From Plecoglossus altivelis (Eukaryota; Chordata; Actinopteri; Osmeriformes; Plecoglossidae), in assembly GCA_036571765.1 (NCBI GenBank), contig BROE01000015.1, positions 4,073,332 through 4,137,331 of the forward strand: 64,000 nt of DNA, read 5' to 3'. Under the pieces are notes generated by a model. The model did not search any database. It saw nothing but the letters and a program-made list of their open reading frames with translations, and had not been told where the DNA came from. This document shows, piece by piece, positions 40,801-52,006 of the stretch (position 1 is the stretch's first letter; each line of letters starts with the position of its first letter). Made by a program: the position numbers and the translations under genes.

Positions 40801-43245
40801 TCGCGGACTCGCAGACTAGAGTAGCTGAGCATCCAGGGAGGGAGTCATCGAGAGGTGTCACCATCTGCCTCAGACAGTGACGTAAACGGCAAATGATCGT
40901 TCATCAAATGTGGTTGAAGACGGAATTATAATGGATTCGGATGTAACGCGAAGGAACGCGCCATTCAATTTGATGGAGGAAGAGACATTTGGAGAATGAC
41001 AAAACACCGTTAATTTTTTTAATAGTGAACAAAAACAAACCCTTCAGAACATCTTTACACTTCAGTCAGGCAGTGTGGGATTCTGCCGCGGAGATTGTTT
41101 ATGTACGAGTGTTTGTGTGTGTGTGTGTGTGTGCGCGCGCGCGTGCGTGCGTGCGTGTGTATTAGAGTCAGTTAGAGGAGGTGTCTGCGGTATCTTGCTG
41201 GAGGGCAGTACAGTGTGGAGAATGAAAAGTCCGATCTACACTACTCAGCTCTCTGTTGCCCTGGAAACAGGTGCTGAGATTCTCCTCTGTTCTTCATCTT
41301 TCTCGCCTCTATCCATAGCTATGCACCCTTCCCCTCCCTCCTGCTCCCCCGCCACCCCCCGCGACCTGCCGCAGAATGCATACACGGCCCCCACGTCCCT
41401 CAAACACAGACACAGACACACAGTTGAAGCTTCTGCATGGATTTTACCCTGTGATAAATTATTGCATTTTCATTTGAAAAGTACAATAAAAAACACACAA
41501 ATTTCCACTTCTCATATTCTTATACAAACAAACACACGTGTACAAGGTCAGATTGTGGCTATATTGATCCAGGTGTGATATATATCTAATATATATATAT
41601 ATATCATATTATATATATAATATTAGATATATATATTATATATATTATAATATATATATCATATATATAATATGATATATATATATATATAATATATATA
41701 ATACAAAAACAAATAACATTATATATTATAATATATATATATATATATATTGCTGTTGTTGCTGCCGCATGTGTTAATGTGTAACAACCCGATCTCGAGC
41801 ACATTACCAGAGAACAGCAAAGAGGAATGGCGGGTGATGATGTTGGTGGGAGTGTATGCGTGTGGGAGGGTGAGTGGGAGGGAGGGAGGCAGGCAGGTGG
41901 TGCACAAACTCTAGACTCTAGAGGGTTTTCTGTATATGGATAAGGACAAAGGAAAGGAGGAACCCAGCTTTTCGAAGTTTGTGTAGCTCTTCGCTCGCTG
42001 AACAGTTCCCCCTGACTACACTGGCTGTAGTCGGTCAGCCGGCCATCCATGTTAACACTTATCGTGGGGGGGGGGTGTCTTTACTTTCGGGCTTTTTTAA
42101 GTCATCCCTGTTTCTGTTTTCGAGGGAGCATTCCATTGTGATGACTTATTTCTGGCTAGGGGCAGAACAGTTACCTGTGTCAAGGAAGCGGAAACGCTTT
42201 AGGTACTGGCACCTTTGAAACTGGCAGTGGCTATGACCAACTAAAAAGGGTTGAGACATAGGCCTCGTGTATAACAACTTACCCCAAAGAAAACATTTTT
42301 CTCGTTATCTATAAGTTGTGTCAAGGACAACACAGTGCGATCTTTTTACGAAAACACATTATTTTATAGTTTATTTACTTTAATATATTTTTCATAAATC
42401 TTCATATTACTCTGTCGTAGACCATCAAACTTCCTGGAAACACAGACAACTAACCGGTGTTTCCCAGGAAGTTTATTTTTTGGGTTAGAACCCATGGATG
42501 AGCGAGGCAAGATGACTGTCGCTGGTTGCAATGACGTTCGTATATATTTTCTGTTTCATCACTGCCATCCTGTGCTGATAAGGAGAACTGTTGATCCGAC
42601 CCCGAACAAGAACTGCTAGGTTTATGTTTGAAATCAATACAGCAAATGAGCATTGACTTGGGGTTTGATCCCAAATGTAATGTTATTGTATACGCGTCCG
42701 AACCACATCTATTAAAAACGTTCATAACATCCAACATAATTTTATAAACTTGACTATATAACATTCGTGTCAGTAAACAATCACTTTCACTTTCATTTCA
42801 CCTTGCGTTAAAGAATTACAGGCTTTCAACGCGTTTTCTCTTTTTCGAAAATCGTGTCGGATCCCCTAAACTTTTCGGCGAATTTGTAGGCTACGAGTTA
42901 TTCATCCAGGTACGTCAGGTAATAAGTGTGAAAGCGAACGCATAGCCTTGTCATTCCTGTAGTTCGATGGTAGGCACGACCCGTCACTTAAATGCATGTC
43001 GACGACATATAAAGACTCACAGGAGACGTATTCGTGCTTAGAATGTTCTCAGTAACGCCTTTAAGGGGCTGTTTGGCATACTGTTAGTTCGATTGGACAA
43101 ATCTCTCCGATTAATTCACATCTCTCAATCTCCAAAATACTTGACACCGTATTTCGCAGTAACGCGTTAATCTGTAATTGCCACTGTCATAACTTTTTTT
43201 CAAAGGTATGTATTCATGCAACCCCAATCTCTAATTCCCTTAGAG
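40801..43245. promoter_or_regulatory. Divergent region between zmiz2 and parg 5' ends
   Basis: zmiz2 (- strand) and parg (+ strand) diverge here. It contains a GT/GC microsatellite (about 41114-41160) and the AT palindrome tract. A good + strand donor CATCCAG|GTACGTCAG at 42909/42910 suggests a parg leader exon ending at 42909, joined to the coding exon at 43244 (acceptor TCTAATTCCCTTAG). No further gene seen. Confidence 0.45.
41577..41751. repeat. AT-rich palindromic (TA)n tract
   Basis: Nearly pure A/T with repeated ATATATCATATTATATATAATATTAGATATATATATTATA; several overlapping self-complementary segments able to form cruciforms. Lies between the zmiz2 and parg 5' ends. Confidence 0.9.
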
Positions 43246-46200
43246 ATGGCAAGAAATGATAGCTCCCAGATGAAAGACATCATGAACCATGATCAAGGTC
43301 ATAGCCCTCCGGAATGCAACCAAAGCGCAAGTGGCAGCAACTCTGACTCTGGGGGAACAAACCTAATAGATTTAAACACCGACGTGACTCCTAGCTCCTA
43401 CTGGAAACCTGAAGCAACAGAGGAGCGAGGTAAGAAGACAGACGAGGAGGGAAAGGAGAGTCGAGCAGAGAAAGGAACGTCATGTTGCCCGCTCTCTGAG
43501 CTGAACCAAGTCCACGATGACTGCACACCGCAGACGCCGCTGACTTTCAGCAGGACGCACTGCGTTCTCATAGACGTAAGGCTTCCAGTCATTTTTACCG
43601 GTGTTGGCTCATTTCACTGGTATCACTGCGCAGTCTCGCGGTACAGGTAAGCGTATCCCTCGCAAAGGGTCACTCACCCTTTTCTGTCTGTCCCTCTTAG
43701 ATAAATGCTTTCAAAGAGAGAAACAAGATCAGCTCTCAGGAAGGACGGCATTTTTGGAACAACAACTTTGTGAAGCTGCCATGTTGGCCAGAAAGCACAA
43801 TGAGCGTGAAGAAGGTTTGAACGAATCCATGGTTTGATTCCGAAACATAACTCTCTGTGCGGCTCCATAACTTTCTATCTCTGTCAACAGTCTCATGAAT
43901 GTGCCCACATCTGCCCCACTCTTATGCAAGCTTCCTGTCTTTTCCGCATTACTGTTCCTAAGACACATTACTGCACCTGCCATGTGTTACAGACTCTAGG
44001 CGGGTTCACCCAAAATAGACGATGGGACGTCATCTATAAACAGCTGGAGAGCCTTTCTAAGAGCAGAACTGTCTCGGTTGAGGACGTGGAGGTGTGAGAA
44101 CAGGTTTTAATGCTGGGCACCGCATTGAGATTCGAGCGAGGTGTGTGTTTGTGGCTAACCTCTCTTTCGCTCTCACGCAGAAAGCCATAAAGAAGTACAA
44201 TCCCAAGTACAAGGAACAGTGGTCCTTCGACGGCCTCCGCTCATTTGTCGAGGTCAGCCGCTGTTCCACCAATGACGACGCGCTTCGATCAGACCCCATT
44301 CAAAAGCAGTACTCCTCCGCCTCAGTCAGACTCCAGCCCTTTTGTTCACCTTGTTTCTGTCTTCTCCCTCTGCCCCAGAGAGTTCACCCGGCGGAAAACT
44401 TCTACCCTTCGTTGTTTCCAAAGATTGCAAAGCTGGCCACCAAACTGCCAAGTTATGTGAAGAAGGTGACAAAAATATCCACCACCTCGCCTTTGCTATT
44501 CCGCTTGAAATGAGCGGACAGGCTAACAGAAGCCTGTGTTTGTGCTCGCGACAGGCCATCCCCCTGCTCAAGAGAGGCCACTCCTCCTCCCTCACGCTCT
44601 CGCAAGGTCAGATAGCCTGTCTGCTGGCCAACGCTTTCTTCTGTACCTACCCTCACCGGAACTCCACCCAGCCCCAGGCCGAGTACAGCAACTACCCCAC
44701 CATTAACTTCAACAGGTCAGACAAACGCTGAAACTCCACAGGTCTTCCCACCGGAAGCCACGAGTGGTGTCGATAATCGTTGCAGACCGTTTCAAAACGG
44801 AGTGTGTGTGTGTGTGTAAAAGAGGCTGTGTGCAAGAGCGTGTTGGTGTGTTTCCTCGTTCATTTCGGAAGCCTTTTGACTTCTTTCCTCACAGTCTGTT
44901 TGGTGGCAAACCGGAGAGGAAGAGAGAGAAACTTCGAGCCATCTTGCATTACTTCAGCGTCGTCACTGACAAAAGTAAGTCGCTACTGCGTCTCCTCCCT
45001 CCTGCTGTTACATGGCGTCTTGTGTCAGTACAGTATACCCCCTTTCACCCCCGAATCTTTGCTATCGTCACAACAGGCAAGAGTTTAGACGGACTGGTAA
45101 CCTTCGAGAGACGATTCCTCACACCACACCAGGAACCAGCGTGGAGAAGGTCCACACAAACTCTTACTATACACCTTTTGGTTTAAGCTTGGTGTTTTGT
45201 GTACAGTTTAACTGATTCATACTACGTGTGTCCCCTGGACCCCCCCCCCCCACACACACACACACACATGTTAATTACAGCTCTGAAAAGAAGTTGACAA
45301 AACTCCACGTCAGTTCAGAAGGCACCATAGAGGTCGATGGCAAGGGGATGCTGCAGGTGAGAAAGCGTCGATGGCATTCGGACTGTGTGGGGGAGTCACG
45401 GTTTGTTGACACGGCGCGCACGTGTGTTCCAGGTGGATTTCGCCTGTAACCTGGTCGGAGGCGGCGTGCTAGGCGCAGGCCTGGTGCAGGAAGAGATTCT
45501 GTTTCTCATGAACCCGGAGCTGATCGTGTCCCGCCTGTTCACCGAGAAGCTGTCCGACCAGGAATGTCTGATCATCACAGGTCAGCGGGGCCCAAGGGGC
45601 TCATGGTGGTGGTGGTGGTGGTGGGGGGGGGTAGAGTGCGTGCCGGGTAGGCTCAAGCCTTGGCAAAGGGGCCTTTGGCCTGGCCTCCCCTCTCTCTCTC
45701 CCCTGCATTTCCTGTCTGTCTCCCACATCACTATCACAATAAAACTTAAACCTCCCCCTAAAATCTTGAATATGGATGTACAGTATACAGTTAACCCCTC
45801 CCCACCTTTTTGCTTGTCAGGTTCACAGATGTTCAGTAGCTACAGGGGCTACAGTGACAAGTTTGAGTGGACAGGCCCGTATGAAGACTTAACCAAGAGG
45901 TGATGCATGCACGCACGCACACACACACACACAGCTGTCCTATAGACACAACAGTCTATACTCAACGTACCTCCACTACAGGGATAGTTGGGGACGGCTA
46001 CACCGGCAGATCCTGGCCATTGATGCTCAACACTTCCGATACCCGACTCAACAGTACCACATGAGTTCAATTAACCGGGAGCTCAACAAGGTAGACTTCT
46101 CTCTCACCACAACGCCAAGCATTGTGCGACAATTGGGTCTCCGTTAATGCAAATCGGTTGAACCTGTCTTGAATTCCAGAGCGGCGTTACAAAAGAGCTG

Positions 46201-46979
46201 AGCTACAAAGGCTTTTTTTTTGTTTCCTTGTCACTATGCCCCCATTTCAGGCATATTGTGGATTCCAGCGAGGCGCAAACAACCCTTCAAGAAAAGTGCC
46301 AGACATTGCCACTGGGAAATGGGGTTGCGGAGCCTTCAATGGAGACCCCAAACTCAAAGGTGTTGCAGCTCTTATCGCTTCAAAGGGCACATGCTTGTCC
46401 TTGTATACATGTGATACACACAACTAACATGCAAGGGGATGGATGAAGACGAGGACTGTCCTGATTGGCTTTTATTGTGTGTGTGTGTGTCTGTCTATGC
46501 TAGCTCTTATCCAGTTGATGGCAGCAGCAGAGACTGAGAGGGGGCTGGCGTTCTTCACCTTTAAGGATGCGGAGATGGCCAGGGAGTTGCAGGAGGTGTA
46601 CCACCTACTGGTCACTCAAAGTACTACGGTTGGTAAGTCACGCACCTTGTGGTCACACCAGGAATTACTAGTGGGGGCGCTCCGTAAAGTGAAATGGTTA
46701 GATGGGTTCAAGTTACACGAGCGACACATCTGTCTGTGTAGCAGCGATTGATAGAAGGATTGGGGTTATGTATGCTTTGTCTGACCCGATCGTACTGGTT
46801 TGACTCCTAACAGTGTTTATTTTCCCTGCCAAGTTTTTCCTGAAAGCCTTTTCTTTTCTTATCCGTCAGGAAAGCTGTACAAAACACTGCAGAACTACTG
46901 TGAGGTGAATCAGAACACACCCGTGGACGTGTTTCAGTTCGTGAAAAACACCTTGGGCGAGACGAGGAGTCAGTTGTGA
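43246..46979 (+). CDS. parg: Poly(ADP-ribose) glycohydrolase, compact form (15 exons, 591 aa)
   Basis: Hydrolyses the ribose-ribose bonds of poly(ADP-ribose), reversing PARP signalling. Exons: 43246-43575, 43701-43814, 43993-44091, 44181-44252, 44379-44465, 44555-44715, 44895-44974, 45077-45149, 45281-45356, 45433-45580, 45821-45899, 45982-46090, 46251-46359, 46504-46632, 46870-46979; phases agree. Start 43246 follows a fine acceptor at 43243; an in-frame ATG at 43216 would be intronic under that model. Regulatory segment NNNFVKLPCWPE (PARG: DNLVKLPC), helical domain with LANAFFCTYP, catalytic macro-like core VGGGVLGAGLVQEEILFL (tandem Glu present), tyrosine clasp FSSYRGYSDKFEW, AIDAQHFRYP, NKAYCGFQRG, GNWGCGAF-like GKWGCGAF. 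It is much shorter than the 976-aa human protein, lacking the long N-terminal region. The VDFAN motif reads VDFACN. Fish have several PARG paralogues; which one this is is unresolved. Confidence 0.93.
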
Positions 46980-47179
46980 AGCAACACCCACCTTCACACC
47001 CACCCATCTCTTGCTATAGAGATGAACCTCCGAATACTGCTTTCGTGTAATCGACAATATTGCGCTGTTGCAGTGAGCGACAAATAACAAATGACTTAGG
47101 AGCAAAACTATCACAATGAAAAGTGATTACGACATTTTGACCAAACATCCAAATTGTTGTTGAATATTGATTTCTTTAA

Positions 47180-47185
47180 ATTAAA
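47180..47185 (+). terminator. Poly(A) signal ATTAAA, parg
   Basis: Variant hexamer 201 bp past the parg stop codon. Confidence 0.45.
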
Positions 47186-47332
47186 TGTGTAAGGTAAATC
47201 TTAACTGCATTGTAAGATAACAGATTGGCTTAACCTGTGGTGGGGCAACATTGAGAATTAACCTCAGCTAACACAATCAGTGTGATTTTTATTTTTGGAC
47301 CATAAAGACACAGTGCCAGTGGAACTCTAGTC

Positions 47333-47338
47333 TTTATT
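47333..47338 (-). terminator. Poly(A) signal AATAAA, ogdh
   Basis: Canonical hexamer on the - strand about 410 bp past the ogdh stop. Confidence 0.6.
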
Positions 47339-47750
47339 GATGAGCACAGAGTAAAACAACACGCAACGATACAAAAATAAATAAACATTTCACTTCGTCC
47401 TGCAGAGTACCATCATTTTCTATCCACTTTCTCTCCGTTACCGCTGAAGCGGACGAGGGATCTCCAAGCCTTAGAATGCGATTCAAGTAACTTCCTGACG
47501 GTTTGTTTACATTTGGCACGGGTGGGGGATGGGACAAGGGAGGTGAGCGGATGACGGAGCGGATGAAAGGAAGACGGCAGGGTGGCAGAACGGAAGCATG
47601 TTGTTGAGCGGGAGAAGAAGGAGGCTGGGCGGACCGACTACATTCCATTTCACACCGGCTAAGCGAAAGTTCTGACAAGCCATCCAGTGTGTGTGCATTG
47701 TAGGCTAGGAGGGCTATGAGGAGGACAACTTTATGGGCGGGGGGGGGGTG

Positions 47751-47946
47751 TCAGTCCTGTGGAGGTCTGCTAAGTTGTGTGGGGGGATTGGGTGTGTGCG
47801 GGGTTCTGCTGGCTGTCACTCCTGGCCAGCGAACGCTTCTAGGTGTACGCCGTTCTAGGAAGGTCGGCTGAAGTTCCAGTGAGTGGTTGTGTGCTGTGTT
47901 GCCTGCTTTGGTGGCTGGAGCAGCAGCAGGGTCGCGGCCAGCGTAC

Positions 47947-47985
<39 letters not shown>

Positions 47986-50874
47986 CAGTGCACGCGACAC
48001 ACAGTCGAAAACAGTGATGCTGTTTCCCCAGTGAAGTAGAGTATGGGCAACGTGGGCGGTACCAAACAGGACGGGCGCGGTGGATGCTGGTCCGGATGCG
48101 GGGCTTGACGTAGTCATAGTAACCCTGGTTCTTGTGCTCCTCCTGACACCAGACAAGGTCAGCGTTGGGATAGCGGTCTGTTTCGGCTTTGACCAGGTCA
48201 AATGGGAATGGTGACAACTGCAGAGAGAGATTGAGTTATAGGTACATATTAGTCTTACATTTCTGTTTATAACAATAAACGAGAAAGTAATGCATGCTTG
48301 TATGTTTAGTTTGGCAGTGTTTACAATACAGCTTGTGCCCTTTAACCCTAAAAAGGGTTTTAAGAAACACAAGAGAACATATTTTCTACATTTGGTGAGA
48401 CAGCTTTCCGAAACGTTTTCGATTTCTTTTTCACCAGAAAACGCCTCAAGCGCGGATCAGAGGACGCGATGTTTTTGCGAAGGTGCTTTCACCTGCTCGA
48501 TGCGAGCGATGGCAACGCTGGCCTCCATGCCTTTGTTCTTGCGCTCTCGGGTCAGTTCGTAGTACACCTTCCCGGTACAGAGCACCACCCTCTTCACCCC
48601 CCTGGGGCTGGCAGACGCCACGCCAGTCTCCGGGATCAGTCGCTGAAACTGCGTCCCTGAGCGGTCACACGCAAAATACACACATGTATCCAGCGTGCAC
48701 GTTTCGCTACATAAACGCGTGGGTGTGTGTGTCATGAGCGGTGGTGTACATGTTTCGGGTAAACTCATATCCCTCCGTCGCAGTCCAAAACTCTCACTTC
48801 GCCATCAGCCTTCCCTGTCAGGTCGCTCTCTTCCCTCCTCTCTCCCTTTAGCCTCTCACTCTTCTATCTCCCTCCCTCCCTCCCCCCTCACCTGGTAGCA
48901 TCTCGTCAAAGCTGGACTTGGCCTCCGGGTGGCGGAGCAGCGACTTAGGGGTGAAGATGATCAGCTGCCCGACGGCGAGAGGAAAAGAACGGTCCTTAGC
49001 AGGGAGGTTCGATAAGACGTTGTGTGTGTGTGTGTGTGTTTGCTTACAGGCTTCCGGAAGGGCTGCAGGATCTGCCTGCGTAGCACGTGGAAGTAGTTGG
49101 CTGGATTGGAGCAGTTCACCACAATCCAGTTGCAGTCGTACAACTGACGGACGGCAAAGTCTTCCTCGGACAGCTTCTGCAACAGGGAGCGAGACGGAGA
49201 AAGAGATGGGTAAGGGTAAGGATTAAAAGGGTAAGGGAGAGTAAGAGGGTAAGGGATCAGGAGAGAGGGGGCAGGTGAGAAGAAGTAAGATTTTAAGGGA
49301 TCAGGAGAGAGACAGAAAAAGCAACAGTGTCTTCAAATGGTTGGTATTGTATATATTTGACACCCACCCAAACACAGAGGTATATTTTCCTAAGTAGGCC
49401 CTGACTATTCACGGCCATTCAAAATCTCCAGCCAACAACTCCTAATCCTAACCTTAACCCTTAATGTAATCTCCAACCCTAAAGCAAATTCTAATCCTAA
49501 CCCTGAAACTCCCTGAAAAAAAGAAAGAATTGAAGTTCTGGTGTCCAGGAAAAGATTTGTTATCCATTACTATACGTCCCCACAGGGTAGTTAAACGAGA
49601 ACAAACACACACTCACAGGGAAGACATCTGGGTCATCATTGCACATCTGCAGGAACCTCTCTGGGCGGGCTGAGGAGTGTTCTGGACCCTGAGTGAAGCA
49701 GGGAAGCAGTGAAGCGAATGGGAATTAGTGAGGCATTGTGGGGGATTATACATACATAGACTGTGTTTACAGTATATGAAAGCAAGAAGGATGGGAGACT
49801 AGGAAATGCAGAGGGGGTGGGGCTGGGAAACAGGAGAGGTTATGGAGTTGGGGTGGGTCTTACCATTCCCTCCATTCCGTGGGGGAGTAGTAGGACGATA
49901 CCATTCTGCCTGACCCACTTGGCCTGGCCCGGGCTTATGAACTGGTCTATGATGCACTGAGCCGTGTTGTGGAAATCCCCAAACTGCGCTTCCCACAGAA
50001 CCAACGCGTTGGGACTGGCCATCGCAAAGCCCAGCTCGAAACCTACCGGGTGCGTGGAGGTAGAGTCATCAGGATGCGTTGGAGATGTTGTGTGTTTCTG
50101 TGTGTGTGTGTGTGTTTGTGTCGCTACGGACCCAGCACTCCGTATTCAGACAGAGAGCTGTTGCAGACGGTGTAGGGGGCCTGGCTGTCCGAGATGTGGT
50201 TCATCGGAATGCAGATCCGCTTGTCGACGTTCTGATCGTGGAGAACATGGTGCCTGTGGCTGTAGAAGGAGGGAGACGGGGAGGGAGAGGAGGGAAGTGG
50301 AGGGAGAGGGGGAGGGAGAGGAGGGGAAGAGGAGGGAGAGGAGGGAAGGAGGAGGAAGAGGAGGGAAGGAGGAGGAAGAGGAGGAGAGAGAAGAGGAGGG
50401 TTAGAGTTTGAGAGTCCATAGTCAATCTGGCAGTTGTGTTTGTTCACACACATACGTTGAAAGGTTCCATCGATACGCGCATGTGTGTATGCATACCTGA
50501 AAGTGCCTCTCTCCACGTCTTGGCCACTGAGGCGGACGTGTGTCCCTTCTTTAAGCAGTGATCCGAAGGCCATGTACTCCCCCAGCGCCCAATCACACAC
50601 ACGCTGGCTTACCATCGTCGCACGGCCCTTGAGGATCCGACTCAATCCTGACACACAGACATACACACACACACGCACACACAGACACACAAAATGACAT
50701 TTTAAGGCAAAACAATCTCTTTCGGCGTATTGACCTTTGGAGTGATCTCCATCACAGTCAGTCAGACTTTTATTCATAAAGCACATAATAACATATAAAG
50801 AAAACAATAAAAATAACAGCTGTTTGCCAATGTGCCGTGACCACTGTCTGAATACTTGTGCTGCAGCTACTCTG

Positions 50875-50925
<51 letters not shown>

Positions 50926-51212
50926 AATAGCTACCTCCGTGGATAGTGAAGTCTTCCATGGGAACAGAGGACGCAATGTTTCCAATATGGTTGAGCTCCT
51001 CTTCAGTGAGTCCTGTGGACGGGCTGTTCATGCTCTTAGGCTGACCGTCCAGCGTGAAGAAGCCTACGCACACACGTACACACATGCGCGTGCACACGCA
51101 CACACACGTTCCACGTTGAGACAAGTACACAGGCACGATCAACGTCCAGCTGTGCAAGCCTTGGAAACAGCGAGCGATCGGGACTGACGTGTAAACGTGT
51201 AGGGGGGTGAGG

Positions 51213-51250
<38 letters not shown>

Positions 51251-51965
51251 CGGAGGTGGAGAGAAACGCACGCCATCCCAAAACACCCACACGCGCACCT
51301 GGCCAAGGAGAGTCCAGCCAGTGCTTGATGTGGAGAATCTTCTCGTCTTTGGAGCGAGTGTACGCCTCCTCGCAGATCTTGTTGTACTTGGCGATCTCCT
51401 CCTACACAGGTGGCAGAGGGGCAGATAAGTTATGGGAGGAGTGGGAGAGACAGAGAGAGAGAGGAGTGGGGGTAGTAGGCATGCAACGCCCAAGTCACCT
51501 CGTACTCCTGGCGGGTGACGGCGCCCTCGGCGATGAGCTTCTCGGCGTACTTCTGCAGCACGCCCTTCTGCTTCTTGATCTGCTTGTACATGAGCGGCTG
51601 GGTGAACATGGGCTCGTCCATCTCGTTGTGGCCGTTGCGTCGGTAGCACACCTGCGCGGCGACAACACGTGAACTCTTAGGAGGACGGGACGACGAACGT
51701 GGAACAGCGTACGGAGGGGGGGGGGTCGCGACCTACCAGGTCCACCACCACGTCCTTGTGGAAGGTGTTCCTCCACTCGGCCGCCACGTTGCACACGTAC
51801 ATCACCGCCTCAGGGTCGTCGGCGTTCACGTGGAAGATGGGGGCGTTGACCACGCGGGCCACATCTGTCGGGTACGGAGACGAGCGCGCCACGCGGGGGT
51901 CGGTGGTGAACCCGATCTGCGCCGAGGAAGCGAGAGTTTGAATGTGTGTGTGTGTGATGTACGAT

Positions 51966-52006
<41 letters not shown>

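Larger units (their letters stand above)
46980..47750. other. Convergent 3' ends of parg and ogdh
   Basis: parg candidate poly(A) signal ATTAAA at 47180-47185 (+). ogdh candidate AATAAA on the - strand at 47333-47338 (TTTATT on +). About 150 bp separate the two signals. No coding gene seen. Confidence 0.6.

Noticed and set aside
43216..43245. ATG at 43216 as the parg start
   Set aside because: In frame, but it lies upstream of a strong pyrimidine-rich acceptor at 43243; ATG 43246 just after that acceptor is preferred. Kept as an alternative.
49964..50404. + strand frame of 146 codons ending in Glu/Arg/Gly repeats
   Set aside because: Antisense of ogdh exons plus a GA tract.
50867..51649. 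260-codon reverse-strand frame
   Set aside because: Mixes wrong-frame ogdh exons with GA and CA repeats; the true exons are 51499-51651, 51299-51401 and 50935-51063.
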